The position numbers were made by a program, and so were the translations under genes. Below are positions 1 to 7,938 of a DNA stretch of 31,918 bases, in pieces. The notes under the pieces are model-generated. The model made no database searches. It had not been told where the DNA came from and was given only the letters and a program-made list of their open reading frames with translations. Origin of the DNA: Chitinophagaceae bacterium UBA3961. Its GTDB lineage: Bacteria; Bacteroidota; Bacteroidia; Chitinophagales; Chitinophagaceae. Location: assembly GCA_002385265.1 (NCBI GenBank), contig DGDD01000001.1, positions 1 to 31,918 of the forward strand, read 5' to 3'. Position 1 is the stretch's first letter; each line of letters opens with the position of its first letter.

Positions 1-1
1 T

Positions 2-277
2 GAGGCCATCGTTGCTCGCATACTTGGTAACAATTATGCTCACACGCTAACTCAACTAATAGGTATCGGTGAAGTGGCAATCGGTATTTGGATAATTCTT
101 AATAAGTATCCTAAGCAAACAGCACTGTTTCAGATGTTGTTGATCTTAACGATGAACATTCTCGAAACAATCTTAGCCCCCGATCTTTTATTATGGGGCT
201 ATGGAAACATCGTTTTTGCATTTATATTTTGTATTTTCCTATGGTACTATTTTGTACATCGGCTTAAAAAGTATTAA
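2..277 (+). CDS. DoxX-like membrane protein, 5'-truncated
   Basis: The reading frame is open from the left edge of the window, so the true start lies upstream; a GTG at 74 is internal. The visible 91 residues form hydrophobic helices: one around GIGEVAIGIWIIL, one around LLILTMNILETIL, and one near the C-terminus (IVFAFIFCIFLWYYFV) followed by a basic tail. This matches the C-terminal half of the DoxX-like family (DoxX_3 type), small four-helix inner-membrane proteins of unclear function. The stop is 3 nt before the TTG start of a DUF2071 gene, so the two are almost certainly co-transcribed. Family assignment rests on helix pattern and neighbour, not on a catalytic motif. Confidence 0.7.
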   Translation, partial: EAIVARILGNNYAHTLTQLIGIGEVAIGIWIILNKYPKQTALFQMLLILTMNILETILAPDLLLWGYGNIVFAFIFCIFLWYYFVHRLKKY

Positions 278-280
278 TAA

Positions 281-1015
281 TTGTCCATTCGATTATCATA
301 TCATCCTTTTGCAGTAGAAGCAGTATTAGAAGAAACAGTGGTACTGAGCTTTGCCCTGCCAAAAGAAAAACTATCCCCATTGGTACCGGAACCGCTTGTT
401 TTGGAAACCTGGAAAGATGAATGGGGATTCATCACCCTTGCATTTGTTAAAACCTCTAAACTACGACCGGCACTGTTTCCTTCCTTTCTCGGAAACAATT
501 TCAACTTAATAGGATTTCGAATTTTTGTGGATCATGTAAGTCTTGAACAAAAAAGAAAGAGAGGACTCTACATCATCCGTTCCTACACCGATCGGAAAAA
601 AATGGAAGTACTAGGCTCTATTTTTACTTCTTATAAATACCAAACCATTGATATCAATTTCTCCAAACAAGAGAATCATTGTACTATTCAATCAAAAGAA
701 ATAGGTATTGATATTTCCTATTCGAAAGATGCAGGAACTGTACCGTTACCAAAGGACTCACCTTTTAATAATTGGACTGAAGCCCGCCGCTTTGCAGGCC
801 CCCTACCCTTTACCTACTCGGTATTTCCGGAGCGAAAAGAACTCTTGATCGTTCAGGGCAATAGAGAAGACTGGCATCCGCAACCCATCGAGGTAAATCA
901 TTGTTCCATAGATCTTCTAAAGTCGCCGCCTTTTGAAGGAGCCATTTTAGCTAATGCCTTTACCATTCAAAACATCCCCTATAGTTGGGAAAAAGGGAGG
1001 GTTGAAAAATGGTAA
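281..1015 (+). CDS. DUF2071 / YqjF-family protein
   Basis: A 244-residue soluble protein resembling the DUF2071 (YqjF) family, whose biochemical role is not established. Typical family features are the N-terminal LSFALPKEKLSPLVPEPL segment, the 'WGFITLAFVKTSKLRP' strand and the C-terminal 'HPQPIEVNHCSIDLL' stretch. No signal peptide or membrane segment is seen. The start is TTG at 281, three bases after the preceding stop; no better ATG exists nearby. It overlaps the following methyltransferase gene by 7 bases, so it sits inside a translationally coupled operon with a DoxX-like protein upstream. That pairing supports both calls. Confidence 0.75.
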   Translation: MSIRLSYHPFAVEAVLEETVVLSFALPKEKLSPLVPEPLVLETWKDEWGFITLAFVKTSKLRPALFPSFLGNNFNLIGFRIFVDHVSLEQKRKRGLYIIRSYTDRKKMEVLGSIFTSYKYQTIDINFSKQENHCTIQSKEIGIDISYSKDAGTVPLPKDSPFNNWTEARRFAGPLPFTYSVFPERKELLIVQGNREDWHPQPIEVNHCSIDLLKSPPFEGAILANAFTIQNIPYSWEKGRVEKW

Positions 1016-1752
1016 CGCGTTCCCCCTTCCAAGGTGTAGCGAATGTAATGCAGTTCAACCTGCGTTTCTACCTTTTAGCATTGATTACCTGCACTGCTCT
1101 AGCGTTGTTGGCAGTGTTTTCAGCAAATCCATTGCTTCGAACCGTTGCATGGATCGCCTGTGGCAGCAGTTTGGTGCCGGCCATCGCTTCTTTGATCATC
1201 ACTCATTTGATCTACGATCGAAGTGACCTCTATCAACTTCCTTGGTTGGAAACTTCAGAAAAGAGGTTCCAATTGGCCCAAATTCATGCCGGCTTTGATG
1301 AATGTACCCCGCAACTGAAGCAACTTTTTCCTAATGCGACCATTGTTGAATTTGATTTCTTTAACGAAGAAAATCAAACCGAACCTTCCATTAAAAAAGC
1401 GCGACAAAAATATCCTCCCTCTGCAACTACCACATCCATTAACTACAATCATATTCCTTTGTCCGATGCTTCAACAGAAATTGTTCACCTCATGTTTGCC
1501 GCTCATGAAATACGCAACCATGAGGAACGCAGTGTTTTTCTAAACGAATGCAGCAGAGTACTCAAAAGTGAAGGCCGAATTTATATCATTGAACATCTAC
1601 GAGATCCCTGGAACTTCTTGGCTTATACCATAGGATTTTTCCATTTTCACTCTCTTCAAACATGGAAACAGAATTTTGCGGAAGCGGGATTGAAAATCGA
1701 ACGTATTCAAAACATCACCCCATTTGTACATTGCTTTATTTTGAACAAATGA
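1009..1752 (+). CDS. Membrane-anchored class I SAM-dependent methyltransferase
   Basis: A 247-residue protein with two N-terminal hydrophobic segments (residues about 12-32 and 37-65) followed by a methyltransferase-like domain. Around residues 85-110 a strand-loop-strand resembling a modified SAM-binding region is seen (AGFDECTPQLKQLFPNATIV), then the 'LSDASTEIVHLMFAAHEIRN' region equivalent to motif II and 'ECSRVLKSEGRIYIIEHLRD' equivalent to motif III of ubiE/UPF0020-like enzymes. The classic GxGxG of motif I is degenerate, so substrate and even activity are uncertain. The ATG at 1009 overlaps the DUF2071 stop, and the 3' end shares ATGA with the next gene. Both overlaps point to a single operon. 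Confidence 0.65.
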   Translation: MVTRSPFQGVANVMQFNLRFYLLALITCTALALLAVFSANPLLRTVAWIACGSSLVPAIASLIITHLIYDRSDLYQLPWLETSEKRFQLAQIHAGFDECTPQLKQLFPNATIVEFDFFNEENQTEPSIKKARQKYPPSATTTSINYNHIPLSDASTEIVHLMFAAHEIRNHEERSVFLNECSRVLKSEGRIYIIEHLRDPWNFLAYTIGFFHFHSLQTWKQNFAEAGLKIERIQNITPFVHCFILNK

Positions 1753-2147
1753 ACACAGCCCTTCAACTAACCGGATGTATTTTCGTGCTATTGGCCCTTG
1801 TGCATGTAATTTTCCCTAAGTATTTTAATTGGAAAGAAGACTTGCGGAAACTAAGTCTGATCAATAAACAAATGATGGAAGTGCACACATTTTTCATTGC
1901 ACTTACTGTATTGCTAATGGGATTACTGTGTTTATTCTTTCCTTCCGAGCTTCATTCCACTTCACTTGGAAAATCAATTGCAGCGGCACTGAGCATCTTC
2001 TGGTTCCTTCGACTCCTCATCCAATTGTTCTGGTACAGCCCCTATTTGTGGAAGGGCAAGTCATTTGAAACAATCATCCACATCGTATTTACAGTTTTTT
2101 GGATCTGGTGCACCGGTTTGTTTCTCTATGTCTTTTTAAGTAATTAA
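1749..2147 (+). CDS. Small four-helix integral membrane protein, function unknown
   Basis: A 132-residue protein starting at the ATG that overlaps the preceding TGA (ATGA junction at 1749-1752). A longer reading from 1662 would overlap the methyltransferase by 90 bases and is not needed. Four hydrophobic segments are visible: residues about 5-20, 42-62, 73-94 and 106-128, with a basic loop (NWKEDLRKLSLINKQMMEVH) between the first two. I do not recognise a named family. As the last gene of a DoxX-like / DUF2071 / methyltransferase operon it is probably part of the same membrane-associated function. Confidence 0.7.
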   Translation: MNTALQLTGCIFVLLALVHVIFPKYFNWKEDLRKLSLINKQMMEVHTFFIALTVLLMGLLCLFFPSELHSTSLGKSIAAALSIFWFLRLLIQLFWYSPYLWKGKSFETIIHIVFTVFWIWCTGLFLYVFLSN

Positions 2148-2169
2148 AGTGTCATTTATACACTTCTAA

Positions 2170-2238
2170 AAAAAGAATGCGTTATTGTAGTATATTCGAG
2201 GAACACAAGTCCTTAAAATCATGAAACGCATTCTTTTT
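2170..2238 (+). promoter_or_regulatory. Inverted repeat spanning the fucosidase start codon
   Basis: Fourteen bases at 2170-2183 (aaaaagaatgcgtt) are exactly complementary to 2225-2238, which are codons 2-6 of the GH29 gene. The 41-base loop (2184-2224) holds a purine-rich 'gagga' and the ATG at 2221. In RNA this would fold into a hairpin presenting the start region in its loop; in DNA it could be an operator. The stem is AT-rich, so chance is not excluded. Confidence 0.35.
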
Positions 2239-3834
2239 GTAGTAATCCTTTTTATTGGAAAATTTAGTCTTGCTCAAGACAGCCTCACCTACAAAATTAC
2301 ACCCGGAAAATACAAAGCCAGTTGGGAGTCCTTTATAGCGCAGTATCAATGTCCGGAATGGTTCCAAGATGCGAAATTTGGAATTTGGGCACACTGGTCG
2401 GCACAATGTGTTCCTGAAGCAGGCGATTGGTATGCCCGTCATATGTACATTCAAGGCTATGGCCAGAATAAGTTTCATGTTAAGAACTACGGACACCCAT
2501 CTGAATTCGGATTTATGGAATTTGACAATTTGTGGAAAGCGGAAAATTGGGATCCGGAAAAACTGATGGCCCTTTATAAAAAGGCAGGTGCCAAGTATTT
2601 TGTAGCACTCGCCAATCACCACGATAATTTCGATGCGTACAATTCCAAATACCATCCTTGGAACTCAGTGAACGTGGGTCCGAAAAAAGACATCGTAGGT
2701 ATCTGGGAGAAACTTGCACGTAAAAACGGTCTATATTTTGGCGTCAGCAATCATTCGGCACATGCATGGCATTGGTTGCAATCGGCTTATGGATACGATG
2801 CAGAAGGACCCAAAGCTGGCGTTCGGTACGATGCAGCAGTGCTTACCAAAGCTGATGGAAAAGGCAAATGGTGGGAAGGTTTGGATCCACAAGATTTGTA
2901 TACCGGTCCTACTATTAAAATGCCTGACGGCATTACTACCATTGATTCCTTGCAAAAATGGCACGAAGCGAATACCCGTCCTTGGAATGAATTTGCTCCT
3001 CCTACCAATTTGAAATTTGTAAACAACTGGTACTTGCGTTGTCAAGATTTGGTGCAACAATACAAACCCGACTTAGTGTACTTCGATAATTTCGGTTTAC
3101 CCTTGGGTCAAACGGGTGTGGATGCAGTAGCGGATATCTACAATCAAGACTTGAAAAATCATGCCGGCAAAACCAATGTAGTGGTAACAACCAAATACTT
3201 GCAAGGCAACCAAAACAAGGGAGTGGTAGAAGATTTCGAAAGAGGCTATACCGAATCCATCAAACCTTTTCCTTGGCAAACCTGCACCTGCATTGGCGAT
3301 TGGCATTACAATAGAGAGGTGTACAATAGAAAGGGTTACAAATCAGTAAAGCAAGTAGTACATCAGTTGATCGATATCGTTAGCAAAAATGGAAACCTTT
3401 TACTGAGTATTCCTGTAAGAGGTGATGGCAGTATCGATGAATTGGAAATGGCATTTTTGGAAGATCTGGCAAAATGGATGCAAGTGAATGGTACTGCTAT
3501 TTTCGGAACAAGACCATGGAAAGTTTTTGGCGAAGGCCCCACTGTTATTAAAGAGGGAATGTTCAATGAAAACGATGTGAAGTTCACGAACAAAGACATT
3601 CGTTATACGAAGAAAGGTGCCACTACCTATGCGTTTATCTTGGGAAAGCCTGAAGAGAAGGCAGTATTGACGATGTTGGGAACCAAAGCAGGAACCAAAT
3701 CAACTGTCATTAAATCGGTGCGTTTATTGGGATATAATAAAGCTTTGAAGTGGAAGCAAACGAATGCGGGGTTGGAGGTTATTTGGCCGGCGGATGCAGT
3801 GGAGGAAGTAGCGTACGTATTGGAAGTAAAGTAA
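2221..3834 (+). CDS. Secreted alpha-L-fucosidase, GH29
   Basis: A 537-residue exo-glycosidase that removes alpha-linked L-fucose from glycan ends. Residues 1-19 are a Sec signal peptide ending KFSLAQ, so the enzyme works in the periplasm or on the outer membrane. GH29 landmarks are clear: 'FGIWAHWSAQCVPEAGDWYA' near residue 57, 'GAKYFVALANHHDNFDAY', and 'DLVYFDNFGL', where D289 is the likely nucleophile. The C-terminal 90 or so residues form the usual beta-sandwich. The length is within the usual range for the family. The acid/base residue varies within GH29 and I do not assign it. The gene is convergent with a GH20 hexosaminidase, which suggests joint trimming of fucosylated GlcNAc-containing glycans. 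Confidence 0.9.
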   Translation: MKRILFVVILFIGKFSLAQDSLTYKITPGKYKASWESFIAQYQCPEWFQDAKFGIWAHWSAQCVPEAGDWYARHMYIQGYGQNKFHVKNYGHPSEFGFMEFDNLWKAENWDPEKLMALYKKAGAKYFVALANHHDNFDAYNSKYHPWNSVNVGPKKDIVGIWEKLARKNGLYFGVSNHSAHAWHWLQSAYGYDAEGPKAGVRYDAAVLTKADGKGKWWEGLDPQDLYTGPTIKMPDGITTIDSLQKWHEANTRPWNEFAPPTNLKFVNNWYLRCQDLVQQYKPDLVYFDNFGLPLGQTGVDAVADIYNQDLKNHAGKTNVVVTTKYLQGNQNKGVVEDFERGYTESIKPFPWQTCTCIGDWHYNREVYNRKGYKSVKQVVHQLIDIVSKNGNLLLSIPVRGDGSIDELEMAFLEDLAKWMQVNGTAIFGTRPWKVFGEGPTVIKEGMFNENDVKFTNKDIRYTKKGATTYAFILGKPEEKAVLTMLGTKAGTKSTVIKSVRLLGYNKALKWKQTNAGLEVIWPADAVEEVAYVLEVK

Positions 3835-3866
3835 AATAGAAGTTCTTTAGTTTGTAGTTATTTAGT

Positions 3867-4221
3867 AGTTAAGTTTTGCGCAGCTGCACCGCAACCCTCG
3901 TTGCGCACCTTTGCGAGGTCCCTGAGCAGGCCGTAGGCCCAGTCGAAGGGTGGTCCCTGAGCTTGTCGAAGGGCTTTGTTACGTTGCGGTAGAGTAGACT
4001 AATTGAAGAATCTTGTTGACTGAAATAAATTAGAGAGCTAGTTTTCTTCGACCACAGATAGCGCAGATTAGAATAGATTGACACAGATTAGAGATTGAAA
4101 CTACTATCAGTCTTTCGTTTACTCAGGGTCTAATCTGTGTAAATCTTGTATTTATTATCTGAGCTATCCGTGGTCAAGTATTCAAACTCTCAAATTAATC
4201 AAGCTGCCCCAATTATTAATT
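3867..4221. repeat. Intergenic repeat mosaic between convergent GH29 and GH20 genes
   Basis: A gene-free stretch. From left to right it holds an 'aagttttgcgcagctgc' element (3871-3887), two copies of the widespread dyad gtccctgagc...gtcgaaggg (3918-3950 with an internal insertion, and 3953-3973), a 'ttgcggtagagta' element near 3983, an imperfect inverted repeat of accacagat/cagatta type (4049-4177), and an AT-rich 'attattaattcttaatt' end touching the GH20 stop. The same order of parts recurs at 15350-15562. Apparent open frames across this block are repeat artefacts. Confidence 0.75.
4049..4177. repeat. Imperfect inverted repeat ('accacagat...cagatta' family)
   Basis: The arm at 4049-4092 (gaccacagatagcgcagatt... 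ending acacagattaga) is complementary, with several mismatches, to 4129-4177 (tctaatctgtgtaaatc... ending ccgtggtc). The spacer is about 36 bases. It could form a long hairpin between two convergent genes and so help end transcription from both sides, but there is no clean U-tract. Confidence 0.65.
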
Positions 4222-4222
4222 C

Positions 4223-6487
4223 TTAATTCCTCCCGAACCACGATTCCGGCACCTCCTTCGCTTCTCCCCCATTGAAACTATACTTTAACTTCAATGTATA
4301 ACCGCCGCCGCCCTCAATGAATGCTAAATTGAATGGATGAGCGCCTTTGGCGAGGGCAATTTGACCGGACTTTTCTTTAGGAGCGTGCAAGCCATCATTG
4401 TCTACAACCAATCGATTGGCAATAGTAAGAATCCCCCCATCATCGCAAGTGAAATAAAAAGTATAAATCCCCGATTCAGGAACAGTGATAGTGCCTTGAT
4501 ACACCAATCCAAAAGAAGGCGCCGTTACATAGGACGGAACGGTGATTCCCGGTACTGTGAAACTACTATCGGGTTGTTCTTTTGGCAATACAGTGACTGT
4601 TTTATAGAATTTTTTATAGTAATCTACTTTCAATCCTTTCTTTGCTGCCGCTTCAATTGGAGTGGCCAGTGTTTGTTTTTGATAGGTCAGCGTATACACA
4701 TCACCCTTTCTTCCATTGGAATTGAAGGCGGCGAGCTTCAACATTTGCTCTTTCTTCACAACATATTTTGTAGGTAATAGTTTCGATGTTTTTGTTGGAA
4801 TACTGCCATCGGTAGTAAATCGAAGGGTGAGTCCGGGAGCCGGTGCTTTTATTTGCAGCAGCGCACTGTCTACAAATACCAAAGATTCAGCAGGTACAAT
4901 TACATCGGGTAATCGATACTTCACTCCCATATTATCGAGGCGACCGAACTGTGTAGCCAGTCGTTTTTGGAAAGAGGTATAATCTCTATTAGTAGACCAC
5001 AGTCGCTCCGATAAAGAGATCATTCTTGGGAAATACAGATAATCGGCGCGAGCTTCCGAAGGTACGTATTCACTCCACAAGTTCGCTTGTGCGCCAATGA
5101 TAGCTTTGCCTTCTTCGGCGGTAAGCGCCTTGGGCACTACATCGAAATGATAGATATTGTAGAGTGATTGCGGATCGGGGGCATTGTCGAAATACAGTGG
5201 ATTACCGGGGCTCATGATCACTTTATTGCCCAGCTTGGCCGCATGAATGGGGGCATCGGGTACCCAAGAGCGCCAGTACATAACGTTTGCTGTGGGGGTA
5301 ACACCGCCTTCTAAAATTTCATCCCATCCAATCAACTTTCTTCCTTTGCTGATAAAGAACTGCTCCATTCTTCTTACAAAATAGCTCTGCAATTCAGGAA
5401 GGGTTTTGATGCCTTCTCGTTTCATCAGTTCTTGACAATCGGGTGAATTGGCCCACGCTTTCCGATCCACTTCATCGGCACCTAAGTGAATGTATTCTGA
5501 AGGAAACATATCCATGATCTCGGAAAACACATCTTGCGCGAATTGATAGGTCGATTCTTTACCCGGACAAATAGGGGTACTGAAGAGCTCGCCCCAGGTG
5601 CTTCCACCTGAACAACTCAGATAAGGATACGCATGAATGGCAGCCATCATGTGACCGGGCATGTCAATTTCAGGAATGATATCAATATGCTTTTTGGCGG
5701 CATACGCAACAAAGGCTTTCATTTCAGCTTGCGTATAGAATCCACCGTAGCTTGTTTTACCTTCTTTGTTTTTAATGAATCGCGGATCGATGGTGAAATC
5801 GGGATTGTCTTTGGCGAGTTTCATACAACCGGAATCTTGGTTATTGAGGCTGCGCCATGCACCTTGAGAGGTGAGTGATGGATATTTTTTGATTTCGATT
5901 CTCCAACCTTGATCGTCGGTCAGGTGCAAATGAAGTTTATTGAATTTATAGAGGCTCATACGGTCTACCAATTTATAGAGGTAGTCCATGGCGAAGAAAT
6001 GTCGTGATACGTCGAGATGCAATCCGCGCCAATTGTATTGAGGGGCGTCTTGTATAGAAACTGCAGGTATTTTATAGCTGCCGCCGGGTTTGTTTTCGAT
6101 GGTGGAAGGCAGTAGTTGGCGTAGCGATTGAAGCGCATAGAATACGCCTTCTGAGGAGCTTGCAGTGATCTTTATTTGTTTGGGGTTGATGAGGAGGGAA
6201 TAGCCATTATCGGCTCTGATAGTATAAATCAATTTAAGAACGATGGCGTTGGTGGCATCATCGGACTTGGAAGACTGAACCAATTTTGATTTCGGAAACC
6301 ATTGCTTGAGCAGTTGCGCTTCGGTTTCGAAAGCGGGATCGAAGTAAATGGTAGTGGATGCATTTGATACAAAGGTTCCGGTGCCCGGAGTAAGGGTATT
6401 GGGTTGCGGAATGATGGAAATACCGGATTGAGAGTTTCCATAAAATGCAATGAATGTACTTGCCAATGCAATCAATAAACGCTTCAT
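4223..6487 (-). CDS. Secreted beta-N-acetylhexosaminidase, GH20, with PA14-like C-terminus
   Basis: A 754-residue exo-enzyme releasing terminal GlcNAc or GalNAc. Residues 1-19 are a signal peptide (ending FYGNSQ). A GH20b-like domain spans about 20-145 (SGISIIPQPNTLTPG...GVFYALQSLRQLLP). The catalytic barrel starts at 'YNWRGLHLDVSRHFF' and contains 'HLHLTDDQGWRIEI' and the catalytic Asp-Glu pair D338-E339 in 'HLGADEVD'. After about residue 530 comes a chitobiase-type C-terminal domain (LTLRFTTDGSIPTKTSKLL). The last 130 residues look like a PA14 carbohydrate-binding module (GTITVPESGIYTFYFTCDDG). Its product would feed the nag operon at 23233-31918. A weak -7-like TAACTTTC lies at 6505-6512 on the same strand. 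Confidence 0.92.
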   Translation of the reverse strand: MKRLLIALASTFIAFYGNSQSGISIIPQPNTLTPGTGTFVSNASTTIYFDPAFETEAQLLKQWFPKSKLVQSSKSDDATNAIVLKLIYTIRADNGYSLLINPKQIKITASSSEGVFYALQSLRQLLPSTIENKPGGSYKIPAVSIQDAPQYNWRGLHLDVSRHFFAMDYLYKLVDRMSLYKFNKLHLHLTDDQGWRIEIKKYPSLTSQGAWRSLNNQDSGCMKLAKDNPDFTIDPRFIKNKEGKTSYGGFYTQAEMKAFVAYAAKKHIDIIPEIDMPGHMMAAIHAYPYLSCSGGSTWGELFSTPICPGKESTYQFAQDVFSEIMDMFPSEYIHLGADEVDRKAWANSPDCQELMKREGIKTLPELQSYFVRRMEQFFISKGRKLIGWDEILEGGVTPTANVMYWRSWVPDAPIHAAKLGNKVIMSPGNPLYFDNAPDPQSLYNIYHFDVVPKALTAEEGKAIIGAQANLWSEYVPSEARADYLYFPRMISLSERLWSTNRDYTSFQKRLATQFGRLDNMGVKYRLPDVIVPAESLVFVDSALLQIKAPAPGLTLRFTTDGSIPTKTSKLLPTKYVVKKEQMLKLAAFNSNGRKGDVYTLTYQKQTLATPIEAAAKKGLKVDYYKKFYKTVTVLPKEQPDSSFTVPGITVPSYVTAPSFGLVYQGTITVPESGIYTFYFTCDDGGILTIANRLVVDNDGLHAPKEKSGQIALAKGAHPFNLAFIEGGGGYTLKLKYSFNGGEAKEVPESWFGRN

Positions 6488-6560
6488 GATGTAGAATTGA
6501 AGCGGAAAGTTAGGGCATCTGGTGGAAAGAATTTATTAATAAAAAATTATAAAAGTTGAT

Positions 6561-6614
6561 CATCGCGGAGGGAAGGTTCATCGAGGAGGGAAGGTTCATC
6601 GCGGAGGGAAGGAG
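6561..6614. repeat. Three 18-bp tandem repeats
   Basis: Units at 6561-6578, 6579-6596 and 6597-6614 read catcgcggagggaaggtt, catcgaggagggaaggtt and catcgcggagggaaggag. A fourth copy lies at 6772-6789, and a reverse-complement copy at about 7063-7080. Confidence 0.85.
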
Positions 6615-6771
6615 AGAATGAGAAACGCGGAGAATATTGGAACTTTTAATTCGGAGAGTACTTGTAGATTTTGATTACGCTGATAATCGAACAGTTTACG
6701 CTACCGCAAAGTAACGAAGAGCGCAACGGTACGCAAAGAAATGAATAGCAGTTTTTATTGGAGGGACAGAT

Positions 6772-7081
6772 CATCGCGGAGGGAAGGAGTGAATGAGAGA
6801 CGCGGAGAGTGTTATTGGTTGTGACTTTTGAAAGATTGATTGTTTTGTTTTTATCAAAAGTCTTAAGGTGTGAAAGTTTACGCTACCGCAACGAAACAAA
6901 GTTCGCAAAGATGCGCAACGTAATAGCCTTTATAAACCGTTGCGCACCGTTGCGTTCTTCTTTACTTTGCGGTAGAGTAAAAACTCGAATAAGCAGCAAC
7001 ATCAAAAAAATGACGACTTCAAGAACTTCAGCCCTCATTTCTCTCCGCGTACCTCCTTCTCTCCTTCCCTCCGCGATGATT
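6772..7081. repeat. Nested inverted repeat, two arm pairs
   Basis: The outer arms are 6772-6808 and 7034-7081 (catcgcggagggaagga type). The inner arms are 6876-6922 (gtttacgctaccgcaacg...) and 6936-6983 (...ctttgcggtagagtaaaaac), separated by only about 13 bases. The inner pair matches at roughly three of four positions. The symmetrical order suggests inversion or head-to-head duplication of one module. Confidence 0.7.
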
Positions 7082-7092
7082 CACTATCATTC

Positions 7093-7938
7093 TCAATGCA
7101 ATAATCGCAATGCATTAAAAACCGCCTGATGCGTAACAGTAGCATGGGTTTCTGTCGGCAGGTAATCGAATACAATTTTGTGTGTTGAATTTTTTGAAGC
7201 TTTTAATTTCTCTACTAAGAGATTGGCATCCACTTCCATCACATGCGGTTCTTTGATGGGAGCCAGTCCTTCTTTCCCTACTCCGATATAGATCTTTAAT
7301 TGATTGGCTTTTGAAAAAGCTTCTATCGACTCATTCAACAAAGAACCATCATTCCACCAAATGCTGGGACTCACAATGATGTATTCATTAAAAAGAGTGG
7401 GTCGTTTTAGCAATACTTCAGTCGCGAAGAGTCCGGCCAATGATTGCCCAACGATTGTTTTGTAGCTATCGGTCTTATAGTGAGACCCTACAAAAGGGAT
7501 CACTTCTTTCTCGATATAGTTCATGAAGGCCTCGGAGCCACCGAGGGGTTCAAAGCGTTTGTAGGCTTCTTTATTTGAAACGGGAAAAGTCATATCGCGG
7601 CGACGGGCGGTATTCACAATCCCCACAACAATTGATTTCGGCACCAAATTGATCCATTCAAAACTATTGAATTGATAGATGCCTGCGATGTGCAGGAAAT
7701 CTTCATCGAGTCCGCCGTCTAAAACGTATACAACCGGATAAGTAACGGTATCCTTTGGGTTGTATCCAACGGGTACATAGACGTTGATGGAGCGAGGTTC
7801 TTTGAGGAAAGAGGAGTTGAAAGTTTCAGTAGAACCGATGGTGAGGGGTTTGGATTGAGAAGACTGTGCTCTTGTAGCTATAGAGACAAGAAAAAGAAAA
7901 CTAAAAAAAATGAGTCTAGTATTCATAAGAAATAGCAT
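7093..7938 (-). CDS. Exported alpha/beta-hydrolase, esterase D family
   Basis: A putative serine esterase of the PF00756 (esterase D / enterochelin esterase-like) family. The nucleophile elbow GQSLAG is present (S166 counted from the 7938 start), preceded by 'PVVYVLDGG' and 'VVGIVNTARRRDMTFP', typical of this family. The late His is probably in 'ETHATVTHQAV'. The N-terminus is a signal peptide ending IATRAQ. Two starts are possible: ATG at 7938, which overlaps the upstream stop as TAATG, or ATG at 7926 (MNTRLIFF), which gives a more standard signal peptide. It is translationally coupled to the SUKH-domain gene. The natural ester substrate cannot be read from sequence. Confidence 0.82.
   Translation of the reverse strand: MLFLMNTRLIFFSFLFLVSIATRAQSSQSKPLTIGSTETFNSSFLKEPRSINVYVPVGYNPKDTVTYPVVYVLDGGLDEDFLHIAGIYQFNSFEWINLVPKSIVVGIVNTARRRDMTFPVSNKEAYKRFEPLGGSEAFMNYIEKEVIPFVGSHYKTDSYKTIVGQSLAGLFATEVLLKRPTLFNEYIIVSPSIWWNDGSLLNESIEAFSKANQLKIYIGVGKEGLAPIKEPHVMEVDANLLVEKLKASKNSTHKIVFDYLPTETHATVTHQAVFNALRLLH

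Larger units (their letters stand above)
6541..7092. repeat. Gene-free block of tandem and nested inverted repeats
   Basis: Between the 5' end of GH20 and the 3' end of the esterase. It contains three 18-bp tandem units (6561-6614). A 'catcgcggagggaaggag' plus 'gaacgcggaga' module followed by 'tttacgctaccgcaa' and 'gcgcaacg' elements appears twice in direct orientation (6597-6740 and 6772-6922). The complementary versions follow at 6936-6983 and 7034-7081. The result is a large nested hairpin-like structure. No credible gene is seen; open frames here are made of repeat sequence. Confidence 0.8.

Noticed and set aside
1662..1748. N-terminal extension of the small membrane protein gene
   Set aside because: It overlaps the methyltransferase by 90 bases; the ATGA junction at 1749 gives a natural start.
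2147..2165. Hairpin aagtgt-catttat-acactt after the first operon as a terminator
   Set aside because: The stem is only six AT-rich pairs and no T-run follows on the plus strand; too weak to call.
3869..4084. Minus-strand open frame between GH29 and GH20
   Set aside because: It consists of the gtccctgagc/gtcgaaggg dyads and accacagat repeats.
3869..4221. CRISPR array or attachment site
   Set aside because: The repeats are of unequal length and spacing, have no constant spacers and no cas or integrase genes nearby.
6809..7129. Plus-strand 106-codon open frame in the repeat block
   Set aside because: It is made entirely of the inverted-repeat sequence and runs into the opposite-strand esterase; no plausible protein.
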